Origin: Desulfovibrio sp. MES5
Lineage (GTDB): Bacteria; Desulfobacterota; Desulfovibrionia; Desulfovibrionales; Desulfovibrionaceae
Assembly (NCBI RefSeq): GCF_002237645.1
Contig: NZ_MJUZ01000004.1
Location: forward strand, 23,646-87,645
DNA length: 64,000 nt
Reading direction: 5' to 3'
Within the stretch, counting starts at the first letter, position 1, and the number at the start of each line of letters is the position of its first letter. The notes under the pieces are model-generated. The model saw only the letters and a list, made by a program, of their open reading frames with translations, was not told the DNA's origin and did not search any database. Both the position numbers and the translations under genes were made by a program. Below, piece after piece: positions 39,961-50,969 of the stretch.

Positions 39961-40637
39961 CGCCGCCGCCTTTTCAGTTTCAACAGCAATTCCGCAGCCA
40001 TGAGCAGGCCCACGCAGGCAAGGGACGTGACGATGACAAGCCAGGTGGCCTGGGCGTCGTTGCCAGCCTGAAAGGCGTCATAGATGGCCAGGGCCAGCGT
40101 CTGGGTCTTGCCGGGGATGTTGCCCGCGATCATGAGCGTAGCGCCGAATTCGCCCATCCCGCGCGCGAACGCCAGCATGAGCCCGGCAAAAATTCCCTTC
40201 CAGGCCAGCGGCAGGGACACGCTGATGAACACGCGCCACTCTGAAGCGCCGAGGGTACGGGCGGCGTCTTCCAGGTGTGCGTCCACCTGTTCCAGTGCCG
40301 CTCTGGCGGATTTGTAAATGAGCGGAAACACCACCACCGTGGCCGCCACGACCGCGCCCTTCCACGAAAAAATGAGATTGATGCCGATTTCTGCCAGCCA
40401 ATGGCCGAACACCCCCCGCCGCCCCACCAGCAGAATCAGGTAGTAGCCAAGCACCGTGGGCGGCAAAACCAGGGGCAGGGTGCACAGGGCGTCCAGCAGG
40501 GCGGGCATGGGGCCTTTTTTACGGGCCAACCCCCAGGCCATAAGCGTGGCCGCCACAAAGGAAACCAGCGTAGCCGTGCCAGCCACCCGGAGCGAAAGCT
40601 CCAGCGGGCTCCATATGGAAATGCCGTCAAAATCCAT
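39957..40637 (-). CDS. modB: Molybdate/tungstate ABC transporter permease
   Basis: 'LPLVLPPTVLGYYLILLVGRRG', 'EDAARTLGASEWRVFISVSLPLAWKGI', 'ARGMGEFGATLMIAGNIPGKTQTL'; GGAGGGG RBS. Confidence 0.94.
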   Translation of the reverse strand: MDFDGISIWSPLELSLRVAGTATLVSFVAATLMAWGLARKKGPMPALLDALCTLPLVLPPTVLGYYLILLVGRRGVFGHWLAEIGINLIFSWKGAVVAATVVVFPLIYKSARAALEQVDAHLEDAARTLGASEWRVFISVSLPLAWKGIFAGLMLAFARGMGEFGATLMIAGNIPGKTQTLALAIYDAFQAGNDAQATWLVIVTSLACVGLLMAAELLLKLKRRRR

Positions 40638-41243
40638 GAAAACGCGCCCCTCCACACATTGCTGTCACATGCGGCCCTTCGCCGCATGCCCTCTTGCCCC
40701 AGCCATCCCCAGTCCGCACTGACGCGCGCCGGTTTGCCCTGCGCGGGAAAAAATACGGCGCAGTTCTGTTCTACCCAAACAGCGCCGACAGTGCGAGAGC
40801 GATTGCCTGGCATCAGTAACGCCCCTTTGGCCGCAGGCCTGAAAAACTGGCATTGCAAATTCCAGGCCTCGAAAATTCTCGGCCTCACCCGCTGCCCCGT
40901 GCAACAGCGCCAAACCGGCAAGAGCAAAATCGCGCCGGGCGCTGCTGACACCCGGCGCGACGCGGTTGATCCCGCATGAGATAGCCATTTACAACATACT
41001 GTATCTATTGCTCTAATTTTGGCAAATCGTTATTGTTGCCAGCCGGGAACCGGGACTCCCGATATCCTTCGCCAGAGATGCCCGTGCTGAAACCGCGCTG
41101 GCGGCTGCTTGCGCAGGCTCGCGACACAAGGCAAACGTGCTGCTTGTCCGGACTGTCCGGGGCCGGACTGTCCGGGGGGCCAGGCTGTGCCACGCATAAC
41201 GGGCGTCAGACCCCTTGCCGCAGCACACTAATGGCACTCTGCC

Positions 41244-41996
41244 CTACGGCTTGGAGAAGCCGTACTTGGCCAGAACCGCCTGCCCTTCGGGCGAGAGCAC
41301 GAAATCGATGAAAGCCTGGCCCATCTTGGGATTGGAGCCAGTGAGGGCAACGGCAATGGGGTAGGTCACAGGTTCGTGCCCGCCCACAACCATCACAACG
41401 TCCACCTTGTCAGCCATCTGCTTGGCATCGGTAGCGTAAACAAAACCTGCGTCCACTTCGCCCCGGGCCACATAGTCCAGCACCTGACGCACGCTGTTGC
41501 CCTGAATAAGGGCTGGCTGCACGGCTTCCCACAGCTTGGCGTTGCCAAGGGCGTCCTTGGTGTAGCGGCCCACGGGCACAGAGTCGGGATTGCCGATGGC
41601 GATCTTTTTGAAATTCTTGAGGCCATCAAGCTTGGCAGGCTTCTTGCTGCCCGCAGGGACAATAAGAACCAGATCGTTTTCGGCGAAGTTCACGCGCGTG
41701 GCGGGGTTCACGACCTTGGCGGCCACGGCCTTGTCCATGGTGGCCTGGTCCGCGGACGCGAAAACGTCCACGGGCGCGCCTTCCTGAATCTGTTTGAGCA
41801 GGGGGTTGGACGCGGCAAAGTTCACATTGACCTTCAGGTCAGCGTGCCGTTTTTCAAAAAGGCCTTTCAGTTCAGTGAAGGCGTTGGTCAGGCTGGCCGC
41901 ACCTGAAACGGTCATTTCAGCTGCCTGCGCGGGAAGGACCAGCAATCCTGTGCAAGCCAGAGCAAGAAAAATGCGTGAAAAGAACGGTTTTTTCAT
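41244..41996 (-). CDS. modA: Molybdate/tungstate-binding periplasmic protein
   Basis: 'VSGAASLTNAFTELKGLFEKRH', 'NFAASNPLLKQIQEGAPVDVFASADQATMDKA'. Confidence 0.95.
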   Translation of the reverse strand: MKKPFFSRIFLALACTGLLVLPAQAAEMTVSGAASLTNAFTELKGLFEKRHADLKVNVNFAASNPLLKQIQEGAPVDVFASADQATMDKAVAAKVVNPATRVNFAENDLVLIVPAGSKKPAKLDGLKNFKKIAIGNPDSVPVGRYTKDALGNAKLWEAVQPALIQGNSVRQVLDYVARGEVDAGFVYATDAKQMADKVDVVMVVGGHEPVTYPIAVALTGSNPKMGQAFIDFVLSPEGQAVLAKYGFSKP

Positions 41997-42151
41997 GTGC
42001 TTCTCCTGAGCGCCGCAGCGCGGTAGTTTTGATTACCTCATACAGGAGCAGACCAAAGGGGCAAGGCAATCACGTTTTTTGCGAAAACCGTGATGACTGT
42101 ACAACATGGCATTTTTACATGTACAAGATCCAAAAAACGGCAGGATCCGGC

Positions 42152-43276
42152 ATGGAAAAAAATAAGAACCGTGAGGAAATGGCAGCGCTGTTGCGCACCC
42201 TCTCTTCCGCAGACCGTGCATGGCTGCGTCAGCGTCTCATGCGCCGAGACTCCGCCGCGCTGCTGCAGGACACCGGGCGCATAAGCCCGCGAGAGCTGCT
42301 GGCCGTGGAAACATGGCTGTGGGAAAAGGCCAGCGCGGCCCGTGGCCCGCGTGAAAAACGCCCTCGCCTGCGCATGTGGCTCATTTTTATGCTTTTGCGC
42401 TACGCCGCCTTGCGCCTCGTTGAGATTTTCAACATCAGGCCTTCCCATCTGGACCTTCAGGAAGGCATCATCCGCGTGCCGGACGGCGACGGAACCCCAG
42501 GACGCGAAGTGCCCCTGCCGCTGACCGTAAGCCGCCGCCTGCGCCGCGTGCTGGAAGACCCTGCGCTCTTTCCTGAAAGTCAGGACCTCATGCGCTGTGA
42601 CGCCAGCTACGTGCGGCGCTGCCTGCAACAGTGCGGGGCCGCCTGCGGGCTGCCCAAGGGGCTGTTAAGCGCCCGCGCCCTGCGCCATAGCCGCGCGCTT
42701 GAGCTGGGACGCCAGGGCCTGCCCCTGCCCGTGGTGGACATTTTTCTGGGACGCCGCGCCGCTCCGGGACAGAGCAGCATTGTGCGCTGCGACCCGCAGG
42801 AGGCCCGCCGCCTTCTGCGCGAACAACTGCAAAGGGAGCGCCCGATGAAAACCAGCGCCAGAAACGTCTTTCAGGGGCGCATTACCTCACTGCGGCAGGC
42901 CGGCATCCTGGTGGAAGTGGTGCTGCGCACCGCTGGCGGTCTGCGCATCGTTTCGCTTATTACGGACGAAAGCTGCCGCACCCTGGCCCTGGCCGAAGGC
43001 AAACTGGTCAACGCCAGCGTCAAGGCCCCCTGGGTTCTCGTTTCGCCGGGCGAATTGCCCAAAAACGCATCGCCCCCGGCGGAAAACTGCTTTCTTGGCG
43101 TGGTCGAAAAGATACGTGAAGACCAGATGGTGGCCGAGGTTGTGGTGGCCCTGCCCGAAGGCAGCCTTGTGTGCGCCATACAAAGCTGCGGCCTCGAGTC
43201 TTCCGCCTCACTCAAGGCGGGACAGAAAGTCACCGTGCTGTTCAAATCTTTTTCAGTCATTCTGAACCTGGATTAG
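42152..43276 (+). CDS. tunR: TunR-type regulator: catalytically degenerate Xer/tyrosine-recombinase fold plus C-terminal Mop/TOBE domains
   Basis: 'LRYAALRLVEIFNIRPSHLDL' and 'ALRHSRALELGRQGLPLPVVDIFLG' integrase-like blocks; two C-terminal molybdo-pterin-binding-type repeats; divergent from modA. Start could also be 42119. Confidence 0.85.
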   Translation: MEKNKNREEMAALLRTLSSADRAWLRQRLMRRDSAALLQDTGRISPRELLAVETWLWEKASAARGPREKRPRLRMWLIFMLLRYAALRLVEIFNIRPSHLDLQEGIIRVPDGDGTPGREVPLPLTVSRRLRRVLEDPALFPESQDLMRCDASYVRRCLQQCGAACGLPKGLLSARALRHSRALELGRQGLPLPVVDIFLGRRAAPGQSSIVRCDPQEARRLLREQLQRERPMKTSARNVFQGRITSLRQAGILVEVVLRTAGGLRIVSLITDESCRTLALAEGKLVNASVKAPWVLVSPGELPKNASPPAENCFLGVVEKIREDQMVAEVVVALPEGSLVCAIQSCGLESSASLKAGQKVTVLFKSFSVILNLD

Positions 43277-43358
43277 AAAACGCAGCTGAAATATTTTGTG
43301 GGGAGGGGCGGCCATTTGCATGCCGTAACAAAGCCACGACTGAACCTTGAAAGACTTT

Positions 43359-43398
43359 GTGGGGGAGGGGCCCTTTTGCAAAAGGGTCCCTCCCCCAC
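43359..43398 (+). repeat. R2 palindromic repeat downstream of tunR
   Basis: GTGGGGGAGGGGCCCTTTTGCAAAAGGGTCCCTCCCCCAC. Confidence 0.9.
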
Positions 43399-43512
43399 GC
43401 CCCCCTAAAATCTTTGCTGCATTTTAGGTTAGAGCAATTTAAAATTGCTCTGACGGCTACGGGAGCAGACGTTGGCCACGGAGGCGTAAGCGCCGTTTAT
43501 CTGCGCTGTTAA

Positions 43513-43662
43513 GGAAGCACTGGTTAAAGAGCCTCCTGGAAACGCTCAGTTATTTCGGTTGGCAAGGCGCGATCTTTTTTTGAAGCAGGAGTGGACTCTT
43601 CCGTTCTCGACTGTTTTAAAAAAAAGAAGCAACGCCGCCAAACGGAATAAATCAGCGCTTCC
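43513..43662 (-). repeat. R3 MITE-like repeat, copy 1
   Basis: Ends GGAAGCACTGGTTAA / reverse complement GGAAGCGCTGATTTA (imperfect terminal inverted repeats); inverted homolog of 51311-51461. Confidence 0.88.
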
Positions 43663-44679
43663 TTAACCGCCGTACCATTCAGGCCGCGCCTCCGGCACGT
43701 CCGCCGCCTTGCCCTGCCAAAGATCACGCGCTGTCATGGCCCGGCGAAGGTCTGTGATGACGCCGCGCTTTTCCGCCGCCCAGGCCGGGGCCAGCAGTTC
43801 GCCGGGGGCCGGATCGCTCTGCACCCGGTGCATGATTATGGTCGAGGGGATGCGCGGCAAGGCCGTGCAGAGCAGGTCCACATATTCGTCGCGGGCCAGG
43901 GGCTTGTAGCCGCCCTCCTCATACTGACGGGCCAGGGCCGTGCCACGGGGCACGTAGACATTGTGTATTTTCAGCCCGCTGAGCGGCAGCGCAAGCGCCC
44001 AATCCAGGCTTTGCAGAAAGTCCTTTTCATCCTCGCCGGGCAGCCCGGCCATGAGATGCCCACACACGGCAAGGCCCCGTGCGGCCGCCTCGCGCACGGC
44101 CCATTCGGAGCAGGCGGCGTCATGCCCACGGTTTATGCGCCTGAGCGTGGCGTCATGCATGCTTTGCAGACCAAGCTCCAGCCACACCTCGGCAAGGCCG
44201 CTTTTCTGCCCATTGTCTCCGCCAGTATTTCGCGTATAGTGCCTTGCATCACCCCTGGTGACGCAGACATTTGTGCCGCAGGCGGCCAGCATGTCCAGTT
44301 TGCGCTGGTCAAGACAGTCCGGTCGCGTGCCCACGGCCACCCCAAGGCAACCGGGCAGGGCCGCCACCTGTTGGAGCAGAAGTTGCAAGCGTTCTGGCGA
44401 ACCGTAGGTATTGGAGTAGGACTGAAGATAGGCCATAAAGGCCCTGTCCGCGTCGGTTGCACGATACTTTTCAAGCCAGGCCAGCCATTGGCTGTCCAGT
44501 GAAAAGCCGCGCCCGCCAAGGCCGGAACCGGAACCGGAAGCATTGCAGAACGTGCAGCCGCGACGCGAGAGAGAACCATCGCGATTGGGGCAGGAAGCTC
44601 CCGCGTCAAGTGGAATTTTTTGCACCCGTGTGCCATACTTGCGGCGAAAATACACGGCCAGAGTATGCCAGCGCAGCAT
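43663..44679 (-). CDS. Radical SAM protein, TIGR01212/YhcC-like
   Basis: 'CPNRDGSLSRRGCTFCNASGSGSG', 'VGTRPDCLDQRKLDMLAAC', 'CGHLMAGLPGEDEKDF'; start at 44679 preferred over 44751. Confidence 0.9.
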   Translation of the reverse strand: MLRWHTLAVYFRRKYGTRVQKIPLDAGASCPNRDGSLSRRGCTFCNASGSGSGLGGRGFSLDSQWLAWLEKYRATDADRAFMAYLQSYSNTYGSPERLQLLLQQVAALPGCLGVAVGTRPDCLDQRKLDMLAACGTNVCVTRGDARHYTRNTGGDNGQKSGLAEVWLELGLQSMHDATLRRINRGHDAACSEWAVREAAARGLAVCGHLMAGLPGEDEKDFLQSLDWALALPLSGLKIHNVYVPRGTALARQYEEGGYKPLARDEYVDLLCTALPRIPSTIIMHRVQSDPAPGELLAPAWAAEKRGVITDLRRAMTARDLWQGKAADVPEARPEWYGG

Positions 44680-44773
44680 GTTTACAAGCCTTGACGGCGG
44701 AAAAATCCGGGTAGCGGCGGGGACAAAGATTTTGAACCTCGCGCCAGCCATCTTGACTTCACGCCCGATTTAG

Positions 44774-45961
<1,188 letters not shown>

Positions 45962-46037
45962 TCTGTGCGGCATACGCGCGCACCCAGCTTCAATGCCGGA
46001 TTGCTGACGGCGCCGTGCTGGAAAAACACATTCCAGC

Positions 46038-46976
46038 GTGGCGCCGCTCGCGTTTGAACGGTCTGCTCAACGGGAGCCCCTGCCTGTGACCCTGCGGCGT
46101 ATTCTCATTCTTGCGGGCATCATGCTCATCCTTTTTCTGGCCATGTACTCCTGGAATCAACGGACGCGCGCGCTGGACGACCTGGCTGCGGAAATCGGCC
46201 TTGAGCTGGCCGGAGCCGTGCTCAAGCCCCTGCGCAGCATTCAGGATACCGGACAGGACATGTGGGACCGCTATTTTGACCTCGTGGCCGTTCGTGAAGA
46301 AAACGAGGTTCTCAAGCAGCGCGTCAACGAGCTTGAGGCCAAGCTGCTGGCCAACGGCGAAGACATGGCTGAGCTCAAGCGCTTACGCGCCCTCATCCAG
46401 CTGCCGGTAGACCAGAGCTGGCGTCCCCTCGGCGCACGGGTGCTGGCCGGGCGCATGGGCCCCAACGCCGTGCTTGACAGCATCACCATCAGCCGTGGCT
46501 ACAGCACGGGCGGCCGACCCGGCACGCCCATCGTCACCCATCAGGGCCTTGTGGGCCGCGTGCTCAAAGCCAGCGCTCACAGCGCCATTGCCCTGCTGCT
46601 CACTGATCCTGGCAGCCGCATTGCCGTATTTTCTCAAGAAAGCCGCGCCCCCGGCATCCTTACCGGGCACGGCACCGGCCAGCCGATGGAAGTGAATTTC
46701 GTGCAGCGCGCGGCCAGGGTGCGTGAAGGGGAGATACTCATCACCTCCGGTCTGGACGGCAAGTATCCCAAGGGCATACCCGTGGCCAAGGTGCTCAGCG
46801 TGGCCCCTTCCGACTACACCCAGTTCATGGCCATCAAGGCCGACCCGCTGGTGGACCTGCACCATCTGGAAGAAGTGCTGCTGCTGGAGCCCACAGGCAT
46901 AGCGCCGCCTCCGGATCTGGGCGCGCCGCCCAAAGAAATTCACGGGCCTCCCGCGCCCGGTCGCCCCGGCTCATGA
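46038..46976 (+). CDS. mreC: Rod-shape-determining protein MreC
   Basis: N-terminal TM, coiled coil, 'GRVLKASAHSAIALLLTDPGSRIAVFSQESRAPGILTG'; follows mreB. Confidence 0.94.
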   Translation: MAPLAFERSAQREPLPVTLRRILILAGIMLILFLAMYSWNQRTRALDDLAAEIGLELAGAVLKPLRSIQDTGQDMWDRYFDLVAVREENEVLKQRVNELEAKLLANGEDMAELKRLRALIQLPVDQSWRPLGARVLAGRMGPNAVLDSITISRGYSTGGRPGTPIVTHQGLVGRVLKASAHSAIALLLTDPGSRIAVFSQESRAPGILTGHGTGQPMEVNFVQRAARVREGEILITSGLDGKYPKGIPVAKVLSVAPSDYTQFMAIKADPLVDLHHLEEVLLLEPTGIAPPPDLGAPPKEIHGPPAPGRPGS

Positions 46977-47443
46977 GCGCCCTGCGCGACATCCTCTGGT
47001 GGCTCTGCTTTCTGGCTGCGGCTGTGGGCATACAGGCTGCGGTTCCGGGGCTGGACGTCATGGCGGTGGGTCTTATCATCCTGCTGCAGGAACGGGACTA
47101 CAAAAACATGCTCTGGCTGCTGCCCGCCTTCATTCTTTTGCAGGAAGGCATGGGAACCAGAGTATTTGGCGGAGTCATCGTCTGGTACGCGGCTGTTATA
47201 GTGCTGTTTCGCATGGGCCGCTGGCTGTTTGAGGCCGAGAATTTTCTGTTCATCTTTCTGCTTTCGGCCTGTATGGGCGCGGCGTATTACGCGGTGGCAT
47301 GGCTTATGGCGCCATTGCAGGACCTGCCTTTCAATACGCACGACATACTGGACAAAAGCCTGATCCAGGCAATCTTCATACCCTTTGCCTGGAAAATACT
47401 GGTGGCAACCCGCCGTGGGAAGGGCCATGTTTCGGAAAGCTAA
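46973..47443 (+). CDS. mreD: MreD-like membrane protein
   Basis: Polytopic 156-aa protein overlapping mreC and preceding PBP2. Confidence 0.85.
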   Translation: MSALRDILWWLCFLAAAVGIQAAVPGLDVMAVGLIILLQERDYKNMLWLLPAFILLQEGMGTRVFGGVIVWYAAVIVLFRMGRWLFEAENFLFIFLLSACMGAAYYAVAWLMAPLQDLPFNTHDILDKSLIQAIFIPFAWKILVATRRGKGHVSES

Positions 47444-49343
47444 GAAGAGCCTGCTCGGCGTAAAAGAAAAGCACGCCCGCAAGGGCATACGCTCCTGGCT
47501 GAAAATCCAGGTTGAAAGCGAGGGCTATCAGCCCCCGCGCGGCGGGGTCATCCTGCTTCAGGTGCTGGTGGGTCTGCTGTTTTTTGTTTTTGTGGTGCGC
47601 TTCTGGTACCTGCAGATGCACCGTGGGGCAGAGTTTGCGCAGCAGGCGCAGAACAACCGCCTGCGCATCGAGCGCATCTTCGCCCCGCGAGGCCGCATCA
47701 TGGACGATCAGGGCAAGGTGCTGGCCGACAACCGCACAGCCTACGGCCTTTCGCTGGTACGCGAAGACTGCCCCGACATCCCGGCGACCCTGGCCCAGAT
47801 CAGCGCGTGGTCGGGCATTCCCCTGCCGCAGATATGGGACAAATTCCGGCAGGACAGGTTCAAGGTTAAATCATTTGAACCTCTCCTGATGATTACAGAT
47901 ATCGATTTCGACCTGGTGGCGCGCATTGAATCGGAAATCTACGCGTGGCCCGGCCTTGAAATTGTGGTGCGCACCAAGCGCAGCTATCCTGAAAAAGACC
48001 TTTTCGCGCACGTGCTCGGCTACGTGGCTGAAGCCAACGAGCAGGAAATGGCCGCAGACAGCGCCCTTGCCATGGGCGACCTTGTGGGCAAGCAGGGTCT
48101 GGAACTGGAGCTGGAAAAGCAGCTGCGCGGCCGCAAGGGCCTCTACGACGTTGAAGTGGACGCCCATTCCCGCGTGCTTGGCAAGTTTTTGCGTGAAGAA
48201 CCCCGTGGCGGCAAGGAAATACGCCTCTCGCTGGACAGGGACCTTCAGGAGGCCGCCTGGAACGCCCTTGGCGGCGAGGCTGGCTGCGTGGTGGTGATGG
48301 AGCCGGACACGGGCAAACTGCGCGCGCTCGTTACCTCGCCTGCCTATGACAACAATCTTTTTGCGGCGGGCATTTCTCAGCGCGACTGGGACGCCCTGCG
48401 CACCAACAGCCGTTTTCCGCTGCAAAACCGGGTCATCCAGAGCGTGTATCCGCCCGGCTCGGTGTGGAAGCTGGTCGTGGCCGCCATGCTGCTGGAGCGT
48501 GGCGTCAACCCGCGTGAAACCGTGAACTGCTCCGGGCAGGTCACGCTGGGCAACCAGATATTCCGCTGCTGGAAGCGTGGCGGCCATGGCGCGCAGGACA
48601 TGCAGAACGCCATAATCAACTCCTGCGACGTCTATTTTTACCAGATGGGCGAGCGCATGGGCATTGACAAGCTGGAGGAATTTGCCAAGGCCAGCGGCTT
48701 CGGCCGCCCCACCGGCATTGACCTGCCGCACGAAAAATCCGGCCTTGTGCCCTCCAAGGACTGGAAGCGCCGCCGCTTCGGCCGCCCCTGGGTGCGCGGC
48801 GAGACCTACAACGTCTCCATCGGCCAGGGCTATACCCTGGTTACCCCCGTGCAGATGGCCGTGTTTGTGTCGGGCCTGCTCAACGGCGGCGACCTGCTCA
48901 AGCCCCAGCTGCTGGATGACGCGCCGCGCGAAATCAAGGGCCGCATACCCGCCAAGCCCTCCACCCTCAACTTTGTGGTGGAAGCCATGCGCAAAACGGC
49001 CGCCAACGGCACGGCCAGAGTGGTGGGCCGCAAGGACGCCGACATGGGCGGCAAAACGGGCACGGCCCAGGTGGTCAAACTCAAGATGGCCGCCAACGAC
49101 CGCCGCCTGCGCACCCACGAAATGGAATACGCCCAGCGCGATCACGCCTGGGTCACCACATGGGGCGTCAAGGACGGCAAATCCTATGTGGTGGTGGTCA
49201 TGGTCGAGCACGGCGGCGGCGGCTCCAGCGTGGCTGGCCCCGTGGCAAAAAAAGTCTACGATCACCTTTTTGGTCCCGACCCCAACGCTCCGGCGGCTCC
49301 TGTGATTCAGGCCCCGGCGAGCCCCGGGGAACGGGCCGACTAG
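47427..49343 (+). CDS. mrdA: Penicillin-binding protein 2
   Basis: 'RIFAPRGRIMDDQGKVLADNR', 'SVYPPGSVWKLVVAAMLLE', 'SIGQGYTLVTPVQMA', 'GKTGTAQV'. Confidence 0.95.
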   Translation: MFRKAKKSLLGVKEKHARKGIRSWLKIQVESEGYQPPRGGVILLQVLVGLLFFVFVVRFWYLQMHRGAEFAQQAQNNRLRIERIFAPRGRIMDDQGKVLADNRTAYGLSLVREDCPDIPATLAQISAWSGIPLPQIWDKFRQDRFKVKSFEPLLMITDIDFDLVARIESEIYAWPGLEIVVRTKRSYPEKDLFAHVLGYVAEANEQEMAADSALAMGDLVGKQGLELELEKQLRGRKGLYDVEVDAHSRVLGKFLREEPRGGKEIRLSLDRDLQEAAWNALGGEAGCVVVMEPDTGKLRALVTSPAYDNNLFAAGISQRDWDALRTNSRFPLQNRVIQSVYPPGSVWKLVVAAMLLERGVNPRETVNCSGQVTLGNQIFRCWKRGGHGAQDMQNAIINSCDVYFYQMGERMGIDKLEEFAKASGFGRPTGIDLPHEKSGLVPSKDWKRRRFGRPWVRGETYNVSIGQGYTLVTPVQMAVFVSGLLNGGDLLKPQLLDDAPREIKGRIPAKPSTLNFVVEAMRKTAANGTARVVGRKDADMGGKTGTAQVVKLKMAANDRRLRTHEMEYAQRDHAWVTTWGVKDGKSYVVVVMVEHGGGGSSVAGPVAKKVYDHLFGPDPNAPAAPVIQAPASPGERAD

Positions 49344-49344
49344 A

Positions 49345-49772
49345 ACAGATCAACTTTGAAATGAGAAGCATTTCATAGTTTTCATTCAGCCGAAAAATGC
49401 GATTTGCGGTAGCCGTTAGCGGTTCTTTGCCGCTTACGGATAACGACAGCCATCAGTAGGCTGTCCGTTCAAGGAACCAATTGCTGTCTTTGCGGCAGCC
49501 GTTGCCCGCAGGGCTTGCCTGAACCGTTGGCGGGAACCGCCTTACGGGGCAGGACAGCAGCGCTACGGATGGCGACAGCGATTACACAGAACAGACGTAT
49601 GGTTACTCATGCTGTCTTCAAGCGTAGTTTCCTGCGTCACAACGCTTGAAGCATCCGTAGCTTCCTTCGTCGCAACGGCTAAAGCTCGGCTGAATCCACG
49701 CCACGTTGTGGCGCGCTGCACTTTCGTGCAGCATTAGAGCATTTACACTTTTTCAAAGTTAAAATGCTCTAA
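49345..49772 (+). repeat. Expanded R1-type repeat between PBP2 and rodA
   Basis: R1 ends ('GAACAGATCAACTTTGAAATG' and 'AATCCACGCCACGTTGTGGCGCGCTGCACTTTCGTGCAGCATTAGAGCATTTACAC') separated by about 300 bp of further sequence. Confidence 0.75.
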
Positions 49773-49837
49773 GGACGCTGGCATCGACGGCGACCCTTTT
49801 ACGGCCCTTGGAACATGTTCTGACCAGGTAGAAGCGC

Positions 49838-50944
49838 ATGGATAAAAGTCTTCTCAGCTATATAAACTGGGGCCTGCTGGCCTGCATGCTGCTGCTCTAT
49901 CTTGTGGGCGTGGGCAATCTGTATTCTGCCAGCGGCACCCGGGTCGAATCGGGGCTGGCCTTCAACAGCTTTTACCAGCGTCAGGTGATCTGGGGCTTGT
50001 GCGGCCTGGCCTGCATGCTGATGGCCATGATGTTTGACTACCGGCAACTGCGCAACCTGGCCTGGCCCTTCTTTTTGCTGACCATCTTTCTTCTGCTGCT
50101 GGTGCCCATTGCGGGCAAGACGGTGTACGGAGCCAAACGCTGGATTTCGCTGGGCTTCATGAGCCTTCAGCCCTCCGAGCTGGCCAAACTTTCAGTGCTG
50201 GTGCTGGCAGCCCGCCTGCTGGCGCGCGACAGCCGCCCCCTTGGATGGAAGGACTTCTTCTCCGTACTCCTCGTCTGCCTGCTGCCCTGCGCGCTCATCA
50301 TCACCCAGCCGGACCTCGGCACCACCATGCTCCTTCTGCTTATCCTGGCGGGCATGATACTTTTTCACGGGCTCAAGGGCTATGTGCTGAAAACATGCCT
50401 TCTGGCCGTGCCCGGCGTGGGGGCGCTCATGTGGTTTGTGGGCATGCACGATTACCAGCGCCAGCGCATCCTGACCTTCCTTGACCCGACCACCGATCCG
50501 CGCGGCACCGGCTACCACATCATACAGTCGCGCATCGCCATTGGCTCCGGCGAGCTGTGGGGCAAGGGCTTCAAAGAGGGCACGCAAAGCCAGTTACGCT
50601 TTTTGCCCGAGCGCCATTCGGACTTTGCCGTGGCCGTTTTTGGCGAGGAATGGGGCTTTGTGGGCTGCGTTGCCCTGGTCACCCTGTTCTGCCTCTTTCT
50701 GCTTTCCATTTTTTCCACCGCCGTACAGGCCAAGGACCGCTTTGGCAGCATGCTGGTGGTCGGGGTATTCTTTTACTTTTTCTGGCAGATACTTATCAAC
50801 ATGGGCATGGTCATCGGCATCATGCCCGTGGTGGGCATTCCGCTGCCCTTCATCAGCTACGGGGGCAGCGCCACCCTGGTCAATTTCACGCTGCTGGGCA
50901 TAGTGCTCAACGTGTCCATGCGGCGATTCATGTTTAAGGGTTAA
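49838..50944 (+). CDS. rodA: Rod-shape-determining SEDS protein RodA
   Basis: 'KRWISLGFMSLQPSELAKLS', 'LPERHSDFAVAVFGEEWGF', 'GIPLPFISYGGSATLVNF'. Confidence 0.96.
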   Translation: MDKSLLSYINWGLLACMLLLYLVGVGNLYSASGTRVESGLAFNSFYQRQVIWGLCGLACMLMAMMFDYRQLRNLAWPFFLLTIFLLLLVPIAGKTVYGAKRWISLGFMSLQPSELAKLSVLVLAARLLARDSRPLGWKDFFSVLLVCLLPCALIITQPDLGTTMLLLLILAGMILFHGLKGYVLKTCLLAVPGVGALMWFVGMHDYQRQRILTFLDPTTDPRGTGYHIIQSRIAIGSGELWGKGFKEGTQSQLRFLPERHSDFAVAVFGEEWGFVGCVALVTLFCLFLLSIFSTAVQAKDRFGSMLVVGVFFYFFWQILINMGMVIGIMPVVGIPLPFISYGGSATLVNFTLLGIVLNVSMRRFMFKG

Positions 50945-50969
50945 TTGCAAATATAACGGGGAGACTGCT

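Noticed and set aside
42152-43276. Mobile-element integrase
   Set aside because: Xer-like fold but key catalytic residues appear lost, and it carries C-terminal Mop/TOBE domains beside modABC, so a regulator is more likely.
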